DNA of 64,000 nt from an uncultured Lutibacter sp. (GTDB lineage Bacteria; Bacteroidota; Bacteroidia; Flavobacteriales; Flavobacteriaceae), in assembly GCF_947493565.1 (NCBI RefSeq), contig NZ_CANLRG010000006.1, positions 1-64,000 on the forward strand, written 5' to 3'. Every line of letters begins with the position of its first letter. The stretch's first letter is position 1. A program made the translations under genes and the position numbers. Below the pieces are notes generated by a model. That model was given only the letters and a program-made list of their open reading frames with translations, was not told the origin of the DNA and did no database searches. Shown piece after piece: positions 41,394 through 50,175 of this stretch.

Positions 41394-42407
41394 TTATGTT
41401 GTTAAAGTAATTCCAGTTCCGTTTAAATCACTGTATTTTATAATTCCATCTTTAATAGTAACTCCTGTAGCAATGTCTTCAGCTAATAACATGGCACCAT
41501 CCATATCTACATAATCTAATAATGGTAATAAATGCGCTATTGCAGAAATTCCAACAGATGATTCTGTCATACAACCAACCATAGTTTTCATGTTTAATTC
41601 TTTAGCTTCAATAAGCATTCTTTTAGCAGAAGTTAAGCCACCGCATTTTACCAATTTAACATTTACACCATGAAAGTGATTGTGACATTTTAAAACATCT
41701 TCTTCAATTTGACAGCTTTCATCTGCTATAATGGGTAATACAGATTTTGAGTAAACTTCTTTATGGTCATCCCATTCGTCAGCTTTAAGAGGCTGTTCAA
41801 TAAATTCAACTCCTAGTTTTTTGAGTTGAATTGAATTTTTTATAGTTTCTTCAACCGTCCAACCGCAGTTAGCATCAACTCTAAAAACTGCATTGGTATG
41901 TTTACGTAACTCTTCAATTATTTTTATATCTTCTTTTGTACCAAGTTTTATTTTATAAATTGGCCAAGGAACTTCTTTCATTTTAGCTACCATTTTCTCA
42001 ATTGAATCAATTCCAATGGTATAATCAGTTAATGGGTTTTTACTGATGTCATAGTTCCATAACTCATATAGTTTTTTTCCTTGTTTTTTAGCAAATAAAT
42101 CATTAAAAGCTAAATCTAAGCCACATAAGGCGAACATATCGTGTTTTAAGTGCGGATACATTTTATCCCAAAAAGCTTCTGGAGTTAAAAGAGAGTTTTC
42201 TTTAATTAAAGGTTTTAATGAAGTTAAATCATCTATCATTTTTGGAATGGTAATGTTGTAATATGGATTAGAAGTGGCTTCTCCATACCCAGAATATTCA
42301 CCATCTTTTAATTCAACGATAAGTGTTGGTTGGATGTCATAAGATTCTCTTGAAATAGTGAACGTATGGCGTAGTTTTAAATTATACGGTTTTAAGATTA
42401 GTTGCAT
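41394..42407 (-). CDS. Dipeptide (L-Ala-D/L-Glu type) epimerase, copy 2
   Basis: Also 337 residues and clearly paralogous to the 26588-27601 copy, sharing long blocks such as VPWPIYKIKLGTK, GVEFIEQPL, IADESC, HNHFHGVNVKL and MVGCMTESSVGISAIAHL. All enolase-superfamily metal ligands and both catalytic lysines (KIK and VKLVKCGG) are kept, so it is expected to be active. Differences cluster in the N-terminal capping domain that reads the dipeptide, which could mean a different dipeptide preference. It lies between ldcA (26 bp) and the PLP enzyme (2 bp). Cytoplasmic. Confidence 0.9.
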   Translation of the reverse strand: MQLILKPYNLKLRHTFTISRESYDIQPTLIVELKDGEYSGYGEATSNPYYNITIPKMIDDLTSLKPLIKENSLLTPEAFWDKMYPHLKHDMFALCGLDLAFNDLFAKKQGKKLYELWNYDISKNPLTDYTIGIDSIEKMVAKMKEVPWPIYKIKLGTKEDIKIIEELRKHTNAVFRVDANCGWTVEETIKNSIQLKKLGVEFIEQPLKADEWDDHKEVYSKSVLPIIADESCQIEEDVLKCHNHFHGVNVKLVKCGGLTSAKRMLIEAKELNMKTMVGCMTESSVGISAIAHLLPLLDYVDMDGAMLLAEDIATGVTIKDGIIKYSDLNGTGITLTT

Positions 42408-42433
42408 ATTGTAAGTATTTAATAGTTGGTTTT

Positions 42434-43453
42434 TTATTTTCTGAATAAAACAGTAGAATTATCTTTGTTAACTTTTAACTCAATAGTTCTCCCTAAAATA
42501 AGCGCTAGATTTATGTCTTCATGACCTGCTGGAAAATTAAAAAGTACTGGAAAATCGTATTCTTTAACAACATCTAAAATAAGTTGCTCTATAGATGTTC
42601 CCCAATGTGTACTGTTTTTTTTAACATTGCTAATGTCTCCAACAATAATACCGTTACAATTTTCAAAATATCCGGCGCGTTTTAGACTTTGTAACATGCG
42701 GTCTATATGGTAAGCATATTCGCCAATTTCTTCAAAAAATAAAATTTTGCCATCCGTGTTAATACTGGTTTTTGACCCTAGCATGGTATGTAAGAGTGTT
42801 AAATTTCCACCAACAATTTGTCCAGTGGTTTCACCTAATTTATTATAATCTGAACTTTTTATAGTGTAAGCTAATTGATTGCCAAAAAGGGACTTTTTCA
42901 GTGACGTAGCATTTTCTTCTAAAAATTCACAATTTTCATTCAAACTAATTCCCATGATTGCATGAATAGTTTCAAATCCTAAATTATGAATTTGATTATG
43001 AAAAGCTGTTATGTCCGAATATCCAATAATCCATTTAGGATGTTTCATAAAAGTACTGTAATCTAGTTTATCCAAAATTCTTACAGAACCATAGCCGCCA
43101 CGTGCACACCAAATAGCTTTTATGTTTGGATTGTCTAAAGCTTTTTGAAAGTCTAAAGCACGTTCATTATCTGTACCAGCAAATTGATTGTTTTGTGTAA
43201 AAATGTTTTTTCCTAAAACAACATTTAAACCCCAGCCGTTAAGTAATTTTTTTGCTTGTTGAATTTCAGCTTTTTTGTTAAATAAATTTCCAGCGGGAGA
43301 AATAATAACTACTGTATCTCCTTTTTTAAGATAAGGCGGTTTTTTTATTATTTGGGTTGTTTCATTTTTTGTAAAATTGGAATGTGTTTGTTGTTTAGAT
43401 TTACAACTCACATTTACCATAAAAATTAATAGGATACAGTAGAAAAATAGTCT
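42434..43453 (-). CDS. Exported LD-carboxypeptidase (S66 family)
   Basis: About 339 residues from the ATG at 43453, which gives a compact lipoprotein signal MRLFFYCILLIFMVNVSC (Cys18); an ATG eight codons earlier (43477) is possible. S66 features are PPYLKKGDTVVIISPAG, CARGGYGSVRIL, the nucleophile Ser in IIGYSDITAFH, LFFEEIGEYAYHIDRML with the catalytic Glu, and FPAGHEDINLAL with the His. It removes the terminal D-Ala from tetrapeptides (L,D bond). LdcA is normally cytoplasmic, so the lipobox is notable. First gene of its operon. Confidence 0.92.
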   Translation of the reverse strand, partial: RLFFYCILLIFMVNVSCKSKQQTHSNFTKNETTQIIKKPPYLKKGDTVVIISPAGNLFNKKAEIQQAKKLLNGWGLNVVLGKNIFTQNNQFAGTDNERALDFQKALDNPNIKAIWCARGGYGSVRILDKLDYSTFMKHPKWIIGYSDITAFHNQIHNLGFETIHAIMGISLNENCEFLEENATSLKKSLFGNQLAYTIKSSDYNKLGETTGQIVGGNLTLLHTMLGSKTSINTDGKILFFEEIGEYAYHIDRMLQSLKRAGYFENCNGIIVGDISNVKKNSTHWGTSIEQLILDVVKEYDFPVLFNFPAGHEDINLALILGRTIELKVNKDNSTVLFRK

Positions 43454-43600
43454 CATAAATTTAATAAAAGTGTTCATGTAAATATAGGATTTTTCTTGTT
43501 GAAAGTCTAATTGAAAAACACAAAAAACACCTATAAATAATGGTTTTTTTAAGATTTAAATAATTTATGATTAGTTAAATTGTTGAACCGTAAAATTGTT

Positions 43601-43608
43601 TTAAATTT
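43601..43608 (+). promoter_or_regulatory. Promoter -7 box of the M14 carboxypeptidase gene
   Basis: TAAATTTG matches TAnnTTTG; a TTG lies 16 bp upstream (43582-43584). It predicts a 5' leader of about 75 nt. Confidence 0.45.
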
Positions 43609-43690
43609 GATTGTTAATTGAATTTTATAACAGGTTTTATTGAATTCTTATAGAGATTCAAGTCATAAATAAATTCCAAAATAAAAAAAT

Positions 43691-45157
43691 ATGAAACAAG
43701 CTTTTACCAGTATAATGATGCTTTTTTTTATAAGTATTTCAAGTCAAAATATTGATTTCACTTCAAATTTGTATGAAACCTATGAAAATTATAAAGAATC
43801 TAGTTTAAAAAATAGAAGGATAAAATATAAGAATATAAAGCCCCTGATTGATAAATTGAAAGAGGATTCAAAATATACCGTAAAAAAAGTTGGGGAGTCT
43901 ATTGAAGGTAGAAATTTAAATTTAGTGAGTGTTGGTAAAGGAAATATAAATGTTTTTTTGTGGTCTCAAATGCATGGAGATGAACCAACGGCAACACAAG
44001 CCATTTTCGATATTTTCAATTTTTTAAATAGCAATGATTTTTCTGAAGAGAAAGAAGCCATTTTAAGTAAGCTGACCCTTCATTTTTTACCGATGTTAAA
44101 CCCTGATGGAGCTGAAAAATATACAAGACGAAATACATTGGGAATTGATATAAACAGAGATGCTTTAAGATTGCAATCCCCAGAAGGGAGAACGTTAAAA
44201 AATGTTCGAGATAGCTTAAAAGCAAATTTCGGATTTAATTTACACGACCAAAGTATTTATTACAATGCTGAACGTACAGATAAAGTAGCAACTATTTCAT
44301 ATTTAGCACCTGCTTATAATTATGAAAAAGAGATTAATGAAGTTAGAGCAAATGCAATGAAGGTTATTGTTTTTATGAATCAAATTATTCAAAAATATGC
44401 GTCAGGGCAAGTTGGAAGATACAATGATGATTTTGAGCCTAGAGCTTTTGGAGATAATATACAAAAATGGGGTACAAGTACTATTTTAATAGAATCTGGA
44501 GGTTATAAAAATGATATAGAAAAACAAGAAATTAGAAAGTTGAATTATGTTTCTATTTTAGCAGCAATTTATACCATTGCAAATGGTACTTACAAAGATA
44601 TTTCGGTTGAAGATTATGAAAAAATCCCTCAAAATGATCGTAAATTATTTGATTTAAAAATTCAAGGAGTAACCTATCAACTTTTAGATAAAAAATATAT
44701 TATTGATTTAGGGATCAATCGTTTTGAAGTTGATGATGAAAATTATTCTAGCTTTTATAATGTAGGTAGAATAATAGATCAAGGTGATTTATCTACATTT
44801 TTTGGATACGAAACCTTGAATGGAGAGGGATATAGTATTGAGCAAGGAAAAGTGTATTCAAAAACTTTAAATTCTATAGATGATTTGTCGGATTTAGATA
44901 TTTATCAGCTTTTAAAAAAGGGGGTTACTTATTTAAAAATCGAGGATTTACCAGATGATAAAAAATATTTGAAAGCTCCTATTCATTTAATTGGAAGCGA
45001 GTATAAAATTCCAGAATTAAAAATTAACGTAGGAGCAAATCCTACTTTTTTGTTAAAAAAGGATGGGAAAATTAAATATGCAATTATTAATGGCTTCTTA
45101 ATTGATTTAAATAGCAAACAAAATAATTTTAATAATGCGTTGATTTTTAAAAATTAA
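43691..45157 (+). CDS. Exported M14 zinc carboxypeptidase, candidate murein-peptide peptidase
   Basis: A 488-residue protein with a signal peptide (MKQAFTSIMMLFFISISSQ). The N-terminal ~290 residues are the M14 catalytic domain: QMHGDEPTATQAIF (zinc His and Glu), MLNPDGAEKYTRRNTLGIDINRD (substrate Arg/Asn), GFNLHDQS (zinc His) and ILIESGGYKND (catalytic Glu). The remaining ~190 residues are an uncharacterised beta-rich extension. E. coli MpaA, which cuts gamma-D-Glu-mDAP, is also M14, so the same reaction in the periplasm is inferred from context. Transcribed alone, divergent from ldcA and ending 13 bp from dacB. Confidence 0.88.
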   Translation: MKQAFTSIMMLFFISISSQNIDFTSNLYETYENYKESSLKNRRIKYKNIKPLIDKLKEDSKYTVKKVGESIEGRNLNLVSVGKGNINVFLWSQMHGDEPTATQAIFDIFNFLNSNDFSEEKEAILSKLTLHFLPMLNPDGAEKYTRRNTLGIDINRDALRLQSPEGRTLKNVRDSLKANFGFNLHDQSIYYNAERTDKVATISYLAPAYNYEKEINEVRANAMKVIVFMNQIIQKYASGQVGRYNDDFEPRAFGDNIQKWGTSTILIESGGYKNDIEKQEIRKLNYVSILAAIYTIANGTYKDISVEDYEKIPQNDRKLFDLKIQGVTYQLLDKKYIIDLGINRFEVDDENYSSFYNVGRIIDQGDLSTFFGYETLNGEGYSIEQGKVYSKTLNSIDDLSDLDIYQLLKKGVTYLKIEDLPDDKKYLKAPIHLIGSEYKIPELKINVGANPTFLLKKDGKIKYAIINGFLIDLNSKQNNFNNALIFKN

Positions 45158-45170
45158 CAATAAAAGAGCC

Positions 45171-46436
45171 TTAATAGTTGTCTCTAATAAATTCAAAAAT
45201 AGTTTGCATTTGTTTTCTAACATCATTTGTTTTGGTAGTATAATGATTGTTCATAAAGCTAAAAATTAGAACTTTACCTGATTTTGTTATTAGATATCCA
45301 CTTAAAGAATAATTATTTCCAACGGTGCCAGATTTTGCATAAATATATGGAGTTGGGTTACCAACGTACCAATTTTTTAAGGTTCCAAGTTTTCCTCCAA
45401 CAGGAAAGAAATTAAACAATCGATCTTTAGGAATTTCTGAATGTAATTTAGTTAAAACTTGTACAAACGAAGTTGGTGTAAACAAATTGTATCTGCTTAA
45501 TCCAGAACCATCTACCCATCTGGGTTTTTGTTTTAAGTCTTTTAGATGGGTTTCAAGAATTTTTTTTCTTATCATGGTAGAATTTAATGTGTCAGAAACG
45601 GTAGAAGATGCTAAGATAAGTAGTTGTTCAGCTAAAAAATTATCACTTTCAAGCATCATTCGTTTATATAAAGAATCTGACGGAATACTATAGGCAGTAT
45701 GTTCCAATTTTTTTACAGGGTTACTTTTAATAGAAACTTTGTTAGGTAAAAGATCATTCCATAATTTGGTGATTAATAAAGAATCCATAACCATTGGAAT
45801 TTCTTTTAGTTTCTTGTAGTTAGGTTGGTAGTAAAAGTGATTGGAATAATAGTCTCTATTATAGTTTGATTTTTTGAATTCTATATTATTTTTCAATACA
45901 TTAGGGTTGATTGTCGAATCTTTTTCAAAGTCAATAGTAAGTACATTTCCATACATAGGGAAGCTGCTCCTTTCAGGACTAAAATAAGTATCATAATCTT
46001 CCCAAGCCCAACCAGGACCATATTTTTCATCTTTTATATTGTCAATTATTAAAGCTACATTTTTATAATTTTTAAACATTTTTAGAGCGGTACTGTCTTT
46101 AAAATAGGAATGTAAAAAACTAGGGTCTCCAGTACCTAAAACAGTTAAGGTATCTTTTTTAATAGTGTATTTAAATGCTGGAATTTTTTCTGGTAAATAC
46201 TGTAATCCAGTATATAAAGTAAAAATTTTTGTATTACTAGCAGGTGTAAAATATTTATTAGCATTAAAACTAAATAAAGTATCATTTGATTTCGGATTGT
46301 AAATTAGTACTCCAGTAAATTGATTATTAAAGAGGCTACTATTGAGTTGTTTTGTTATTTTTTTTGAAACCTGTGCAGATTTACACCCAATTAGTAGAAA
46401 TATCAGCCCTAAAAAAAGATATTTTAATTTAAACAT
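45171..46436 (-). CDS. dacB: PBP4-type D-Ala-D-Ala carboxypeptidase/endopeptidase (S13), lipoprotein
   Basis: A 421-residue lipoprotein (FLLIGC, Cys18). The three penicillin-binding motifs are clear: ASNTKIF (SxxK) near residue 65, DGSGLSRYN (SxN) near 310 and AKSGTVGN (KTG-like, here KSG) near 370. It should remove terminal D-Ala from pentapeptides or cut D-Ala-mDAP cross-links, trimming peptidoglycan before uptake. It lies 32 bp downstream of the NhaC-family gene and probably shares its transcript. Confidence 0.93.
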   Translation of the reverse strand: MFKLKYLFLGLIFLLIGCKSAQVSKKITKQLNSSLFNNQFTGVLIYNPKSNDTLFSFNANKYFTPASNTKIFTLYTGLQYLPEKIPAFKYTIKKDTLTVLGTGDPSFLHSYFKDSTALKMFKNYKNVALIIDNIKDEKYGPGWAWEDYDTYFSPERSSFPMYGNVLTIDFEKDSTINPNVLKNNIEFKKSNYNRDYYSNHFYYQPNYKKLKEIPMVMDSLLITKLWNDLLPNKVSIKSNPVKKLEHTAYSIPSDSLYKRMMLESDNFLAEQLLILASSTVSDTLNSTMIRKKILETHLKDLKQKPRWVDGSGLSRYNLFTPTSFVQVLTKLHSEIPKDRLFNFFPVGGKLGTLKNWYVGNPTPYIYAKSGTVGNNYSLSGYLITKSGKVLIFSFMNNHYTTKTNDVRKQMQTIFEFIRDNY

Positions 46437-46468
46437 GTTTTAGTTGTTTTAATACTTTTCGGTTTAGA

Positions 46469-47947
46469 TTAAATAGTAAATCCCATTATTAGATACATAA
46501 GAGTAGTAATAGCACCTCCAATTAGTGCATAAGGTAATTGTGTTTTAACATGGTCAATATGATCTGTTGCAGAAGCCATAGAAGAAATAATGGTTGTATC
46601 TGAAATAGGAGAGCAATGATCTCCAAAAACTCCGCCTCCCAAAGTGGCAGCGATTACAAGTCCTAAATTAGCTTCGTGGATAGTTGTCATTGGAATAGCA
46701 ATAGCTATCATAATTGCAAAGGTTCCCCATGAAGTACCAGTTGAAAAAGCAATAAATGAACTTATAGTAAACACAATTGCAGGTAAAAATTCTGGAGACA
46801 ACCATTCTTTAGACCAATTAGCTATATATTGACCAGTTCCTAATTGATTACAAGCATCGCTTATAGCAAAAGCAAAAAGCATCAGTAGTGCAAGAGGCAT
46901 TAATTCACTGATTCCTTTTAAAATTAAATCAACCATTTCTTTAATTTTTAAAATCCCTTGAGATTTATATAAAATCATAGCAACAAGTATAGATGTAATA
47001 ACTGCATATAAAACAGAGGACGATCCAGAACCTTTCCCGATAGCTTGTGATAAATGATTGGTAAATGAAGTATATTCTTCAACTTTGTACCAGCCTGTAT
47101 AAGCCAAGTTTATAGGCATCATAATTACCATGGTAAAAAGTGGTATTGTCATATTATATGCCTTTGCTTTAATACCTTCTTTAGGTTGGTATGAAGTTAT
47201 TGTTTCAGAAATCATAGGTTTTGCATTGTCATTTAAAACTTTTCCAGTTTCTCGAGTTCTTTTTTCGGCTTTTGCCATAGGTCCAAAATCTTTTTTGGAT
47301 ATGATTAAAATAAAAACAATAGTAATTGCTAAAAATGGGTAGAAATTATATTTAATTGAAGAGAAAAGTACTGAAAAAGGGTTGTCTATTCCTTGAGTTA
47401 TTAATAAACCCATAATAAAAGCTCCCCAAGCATTAAAAGGTATTATGATGGATGAAGGAGCAGAACTTGAATCAGCTATATAGGCTAATTTTTCTCTAGA
47501 AATTTTCAACTTATCAAAAATTGGTCTATAGAGTGTTCCAACGGTTAATGAGCTTATGCTTGTTTCTACAAAGAGAATGATTCCAGTTAATAAGGCTAAA
47601 ATTTGAACAATTATTCTACTATAACCACTTTGTTTTTTTTCAAAATAGTTGATAAGAATATTAATTTTATTTACAAAGCCTTCAACTCCTCTAGAATATT
47701 GAATAAATAATAAAAGAGCACCAACAAGAGCGCTAAACATGATGGTTCGAGTATTACCTTCAGATTTAAACACATTTACCATTCCTTCAATTGCAGCTAT
47801 TGTTCCTTTAATTAAATTCCAGTCACTCATAATAACCCACGAGGACCAAATCCCAAAAAGTAAAGCTATATATACTTGCTTTGTTCTTAAAGCAAATACA
47901 ATTGCAATTATTGGAGGTAAAATTGATAGAAATCCGTAAGTATCCAT
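46469..47947 (-). CDS. NhaC-family ion-coupled antiporter
   Basis: A 492-residue inner-membrane protein with about 12 hydrophobic segments and the family blocks ISSLTVGTLYRPIFD, YIADSSSAPSSIIIPFNAWGAF, FSTGTSWGTFAIM and GVFGDHCSPISDTTIISS. NhaC relatives exchange sodium for protons, malate/lactate (MleN) or amino acids. It is co-oriented with dacB and shares an intergenic region with nagB; an exporter of D-lactate or importer of peptide products is possible but not shown by sequence. A TTCCAA/TTGGAA inverted repeat lies in its leader (47972-47991). Confidence 0.87.
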   Translation of the reverse strand: MDTYGFLSILPPIIAIVFALRTKQVYIALLFGIWSSWVIMSDWNLIKGTIAAIEGMVNVFKSEGNTRTIMFSALVGALLLFIQYSRGVEGFVNKINILINYFEKKQSGYSRIIVQILALLTGIILFVETSISSLTVGTLYRPIFDKLKISREKLAYIADSSSAPSSIIIPFNAWGAFIMGLLITQGIDNPFSVLFSSIKYNFYPFLAITIVFILIISKKDFGPMAKAEKRTRETGKVLNDNAKPMISETITSYQPKEGIKAKAYNMTIPLFTMVIMMPINLAYTGWYKVEEYTSFTNHLSQAIGKGSGSSSVLYAVITSILVAMILYKSQGILKIKEMVDLILKGISELMPLALLMLFAFAISDACNQLGTGQYIANWSKEWLSPEFLPAIVFTISSFIAFSTGTSWGTFAIMIAIAIPMTTIHEANLGLVIAATLGGGVFGDHCSPISDTTIISSMASATDHIDHVKTQLPYALIGGAITTLMYLIMGFTI

Positions 47948-48103
47948 ATAGTTTTGTAGTTAGAAAAATTTATTCCAAAGAATATTGGAATGTGTGAATA
48001 TACTCAAACTAAACAAATTGATTAAATTTTTTAGATGAATCTCTGATATTTTTGCTGTTTTATTGAAATTTACGACATTAAAATGAATATAATAAAAAAT
48101 TAA

Positions 48104-48146
48104 ATGCGTTTTTATGCGTTTTTATAAGTGTTTTATTTTAATTTTG
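48104..48146 (+). promoter_or_regulatory. nagB promoter with tandem GCGTTTTTAT operator
   Basis: ATGCGTTTTTATGCGTTTTT (48104-48123) is two exact copies of a ten-base unit, one helical turn apart. The core GCGTTTTTATGCGT (48106-48119) matches the susC site base for base. A TAATTTTG -7 box starts at 48139, again exactly 20 bp after the core. Confidence 0.75.
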
Positions 48147-48162
48147 TAGTGCCTAATTAAAA

Positions 48163-50112
48163 ATGTATACAATAATGGAAATAACACAGTCTAAAAATTC
48201 AAAAGCAATTACGTATGATGAGCCAGGTAAATTTGAAAACACTAGATTTGAAAAAATCCACAATGTAATTTTTTCTTCAGCAAAAGAGGGTTCTGTCAAA
48301 GTTGCCAAAGAAATTAGGGATTTAATTCTAGATAAACAGTCTAAAGGAGAGATGTGTGTTCTTGGTTTAGCAACAGGTTCTTCTCCAATTAAAGTTTATG
48401 AAGAGTTGATAAGAATTCATAAAGAAGAAAGTGTTAGTTTTCAAAATGTAATTACATTTAATTTAGATGAATATTATCCTATGGAACCTGAAAATATTCA
48501 TAGTTATCATTATTTTATGCATGAGCATTTATTCAATCATATTGATATTTTGCCTAAAAATATCAATATTCCAAAAGGGAATATTACCGTTGATGAGCTT
48601 CACGATTATTGTATTTCTTATGAAGATCAAATTGATGCTGTAGGAGGATTAGATTTTCAATTATTAGGAATTGGAAGAACTGGTCATATTGGGTTTAATG
48701 AACCAGGTTCCCATGTAAATTCTGAAACACGAAGTATTTTATTAGATCATATTACTAGAGTAGATGCAGCAAATTCATTTTTAGGGATTGATAATGTTCC
48801 TAAAAAAGCTATTACTATGGGAATTGGCACCGTAAAAAAGGCTAAACGAATAGTTTTGTTAGGTTGGGGAGATAAAAAAGCTTCAATTATTAAAGAGACA
48901 ATTGAAGGAGCTATTTCTTCGGAAGTTCCGGCAAGTTATTTACAACTTCATTCTAATACAACTTTTGTTCTAGATAAAGAAGCTGCTTCAGAATTAACGA
49001 GGATTAAAACCCCTTGGCTAGTTGGTTCTTGTAAATGGACTCCAGAATTAAAAAGTAAAGCGGTTATTTGGTTATGTCAGCTAACAGGAAAATCTATTTT
49101 AAAATTGATTGATAAAGACTATAATGATAATGGTATGGCTGGGTTACTTGTGGATGAGGGCTCTTCGTATAATCTTAACATAAAAATGTTTAATAAAGTT
49201 CAACAAACCATCACTGGCTGGCCAGGAGGAAAGCCAAATGCGGACGATACGTTTCGTCCTGAAAGATCAACTCCAGATAAAAAAAGAGTTTTAATTTTTA
49301 GCCCTCATCCTGATGATGACGTAATTTCTATGGGAGGAACATTTGACAGATTAGTTTCACAAGGGCATGAAGTTCATGTAGCTTATCAAACTTCAGGTAA
49401 TATTGCTGTAGCTGACCATGAAGCCATAAAATTTGCAGAAGTAGCTTTAGCTATGAATGGTAGTTCAGATGATAAATTAATGTCTAGAGTAATTGAACAA
49501 TTAAAAACTAAAAATGAAAACTCCATTGATAGTATTGAAGTTAGAAAATTAAAAGGCTTGATTAGAAGAGGGGAATCTATTGCTGCTACAAGATATTTAA
49601 AAGTTCCTGATGAGAATGTACATTTTTTGGACTTGCCTTTTTACGAAACAGGAGGTATTAAGAAGAGTCCATTAAGTGATGAAGATATTGATATTATGTG
49701 TAATTTAATAGAAACAATTAAACCGCATCAAATATATGCAGCTGGTGATTTAGCAGATCCACATGGAACACATAGAGTTTGTTTGAATGTTTTGTTAGAA
49801 TCGTTAAAAATTTTAAAATCAAAACCGTTTATGGAAGACTGTTGGTTGTGGTTGTATAAAGGAGCTTGGCATGAATGGGATATACATGAAATTGACATGA
49901 CAGTTCCTATGAGTCCAGATCAAGTGCTTAGAAAAAGAAAAGCTATTTTCTTTCATCAATCTCAAAAAGACGGAATCATGTTTCAAGGAAATGATTTAAG
50001 AGAATTTTGGATGAGAGCAGAAGATAGAAACACAAAAACTGCACAAAAATATAACGAATTAGGTTTGGCTGATTATGCCGCGATGGAAGCTTTTGTTCGT
50101 TGGTATTATTAA
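48163..50112 (+). CDS. nagB: Glucosamine-6-phosphate deaminase fused to a PIG-L deacetylase domain
   Basis: A 649-residue cytoplasmic protein; starts at 48163 and 48175 are both possible (MYTIMEITQS or MEITQS). Residues ~15-290 are the NagB fold: LGLATGSSPIKVYEELI, FNLDEYYPM and GIGRTGHIGFNEPGS. The last differs from the E. coli NDGH block, having Thr where Asp141 would be, as long Bacteroidota forms often do. Residues ~375-640 are a LmbE/PIG-L domain with ILIFSPHPDDDVISMGG (zinc AHPDD-type motif) and AGDLADPHGTHRVCL. Together they could deacetylate GlcNAc-6-P and deaminate the product to fructose-6-P, bypassing NagA, which is not encoded nearby. The promoter carries the DeoR-type repeat. Confidence 0.9.
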   Translation: MYTIMEITQSKNSKAITYDEPGKFENTRFEKIHNVIFSSAKEGSVKVAKEIRDLILDKQSKGEMCVLGLATGSSPIKVYEELIRIHKEESVSFQNVITFNLDEYYPMEPENIHSYHYFMHEHLFNHIDILPKNINIPKGNITVDELHDYCISYEDQIDAVGGLDFQLLGIGRTGHIGFNEPGSHVNSETRSILLDHITRVDAANSFLGIDNVPKKAITMGIGTVKKAKRIVLLGWGDKKASIIKETIEGAISSEVPASYLQLHSNTTFVLDKEAASELTRIKTPWLVGSCKWTPELKSKAVIWLCQLTGKSILKLIDKDYNDNGMAGLLVDEGSSYNLNIKMFNKVQQTITGWPGGKPNADDTFRPERSTPDKKRVLIFSPHPDDDVISMGGTFDRLVSQGHEVHVAYQTSGNIAVADHEAIKFAEVALAMNGSSDDKLMSRVIEQLKTKNENSIDSIEVRKLKGLIRRGESIAATRYLKVPDENVHFLDLPFYETGGIKKSPLSDEDIDIMCNLIETIKPHQIYAAGDLADPHGTHRVCLNVLLESLKILKSKPFMEDCWLWLYKGAWHEWDIHEIDMTVPMSPDQVLRKRKAIFFHQSQKDGIMFQGNDLREFWMRAEDRNTKTAQKYNELGLADYAAMEAFVRWYY

Positions 50113-50175
50113 GTGTGGTTAAAGATGTTTAAAAATAAAAACCCTTATAAAATAAAGATTTGTAAGAAGTAAAAG

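Noticed and set aside
47130-47342. Plus-strand frame opposite the NhaC-family gene
   Set aside because: Antisense shadow of a hydrophobic membrane gene; no ribosome-binding or promoter support.
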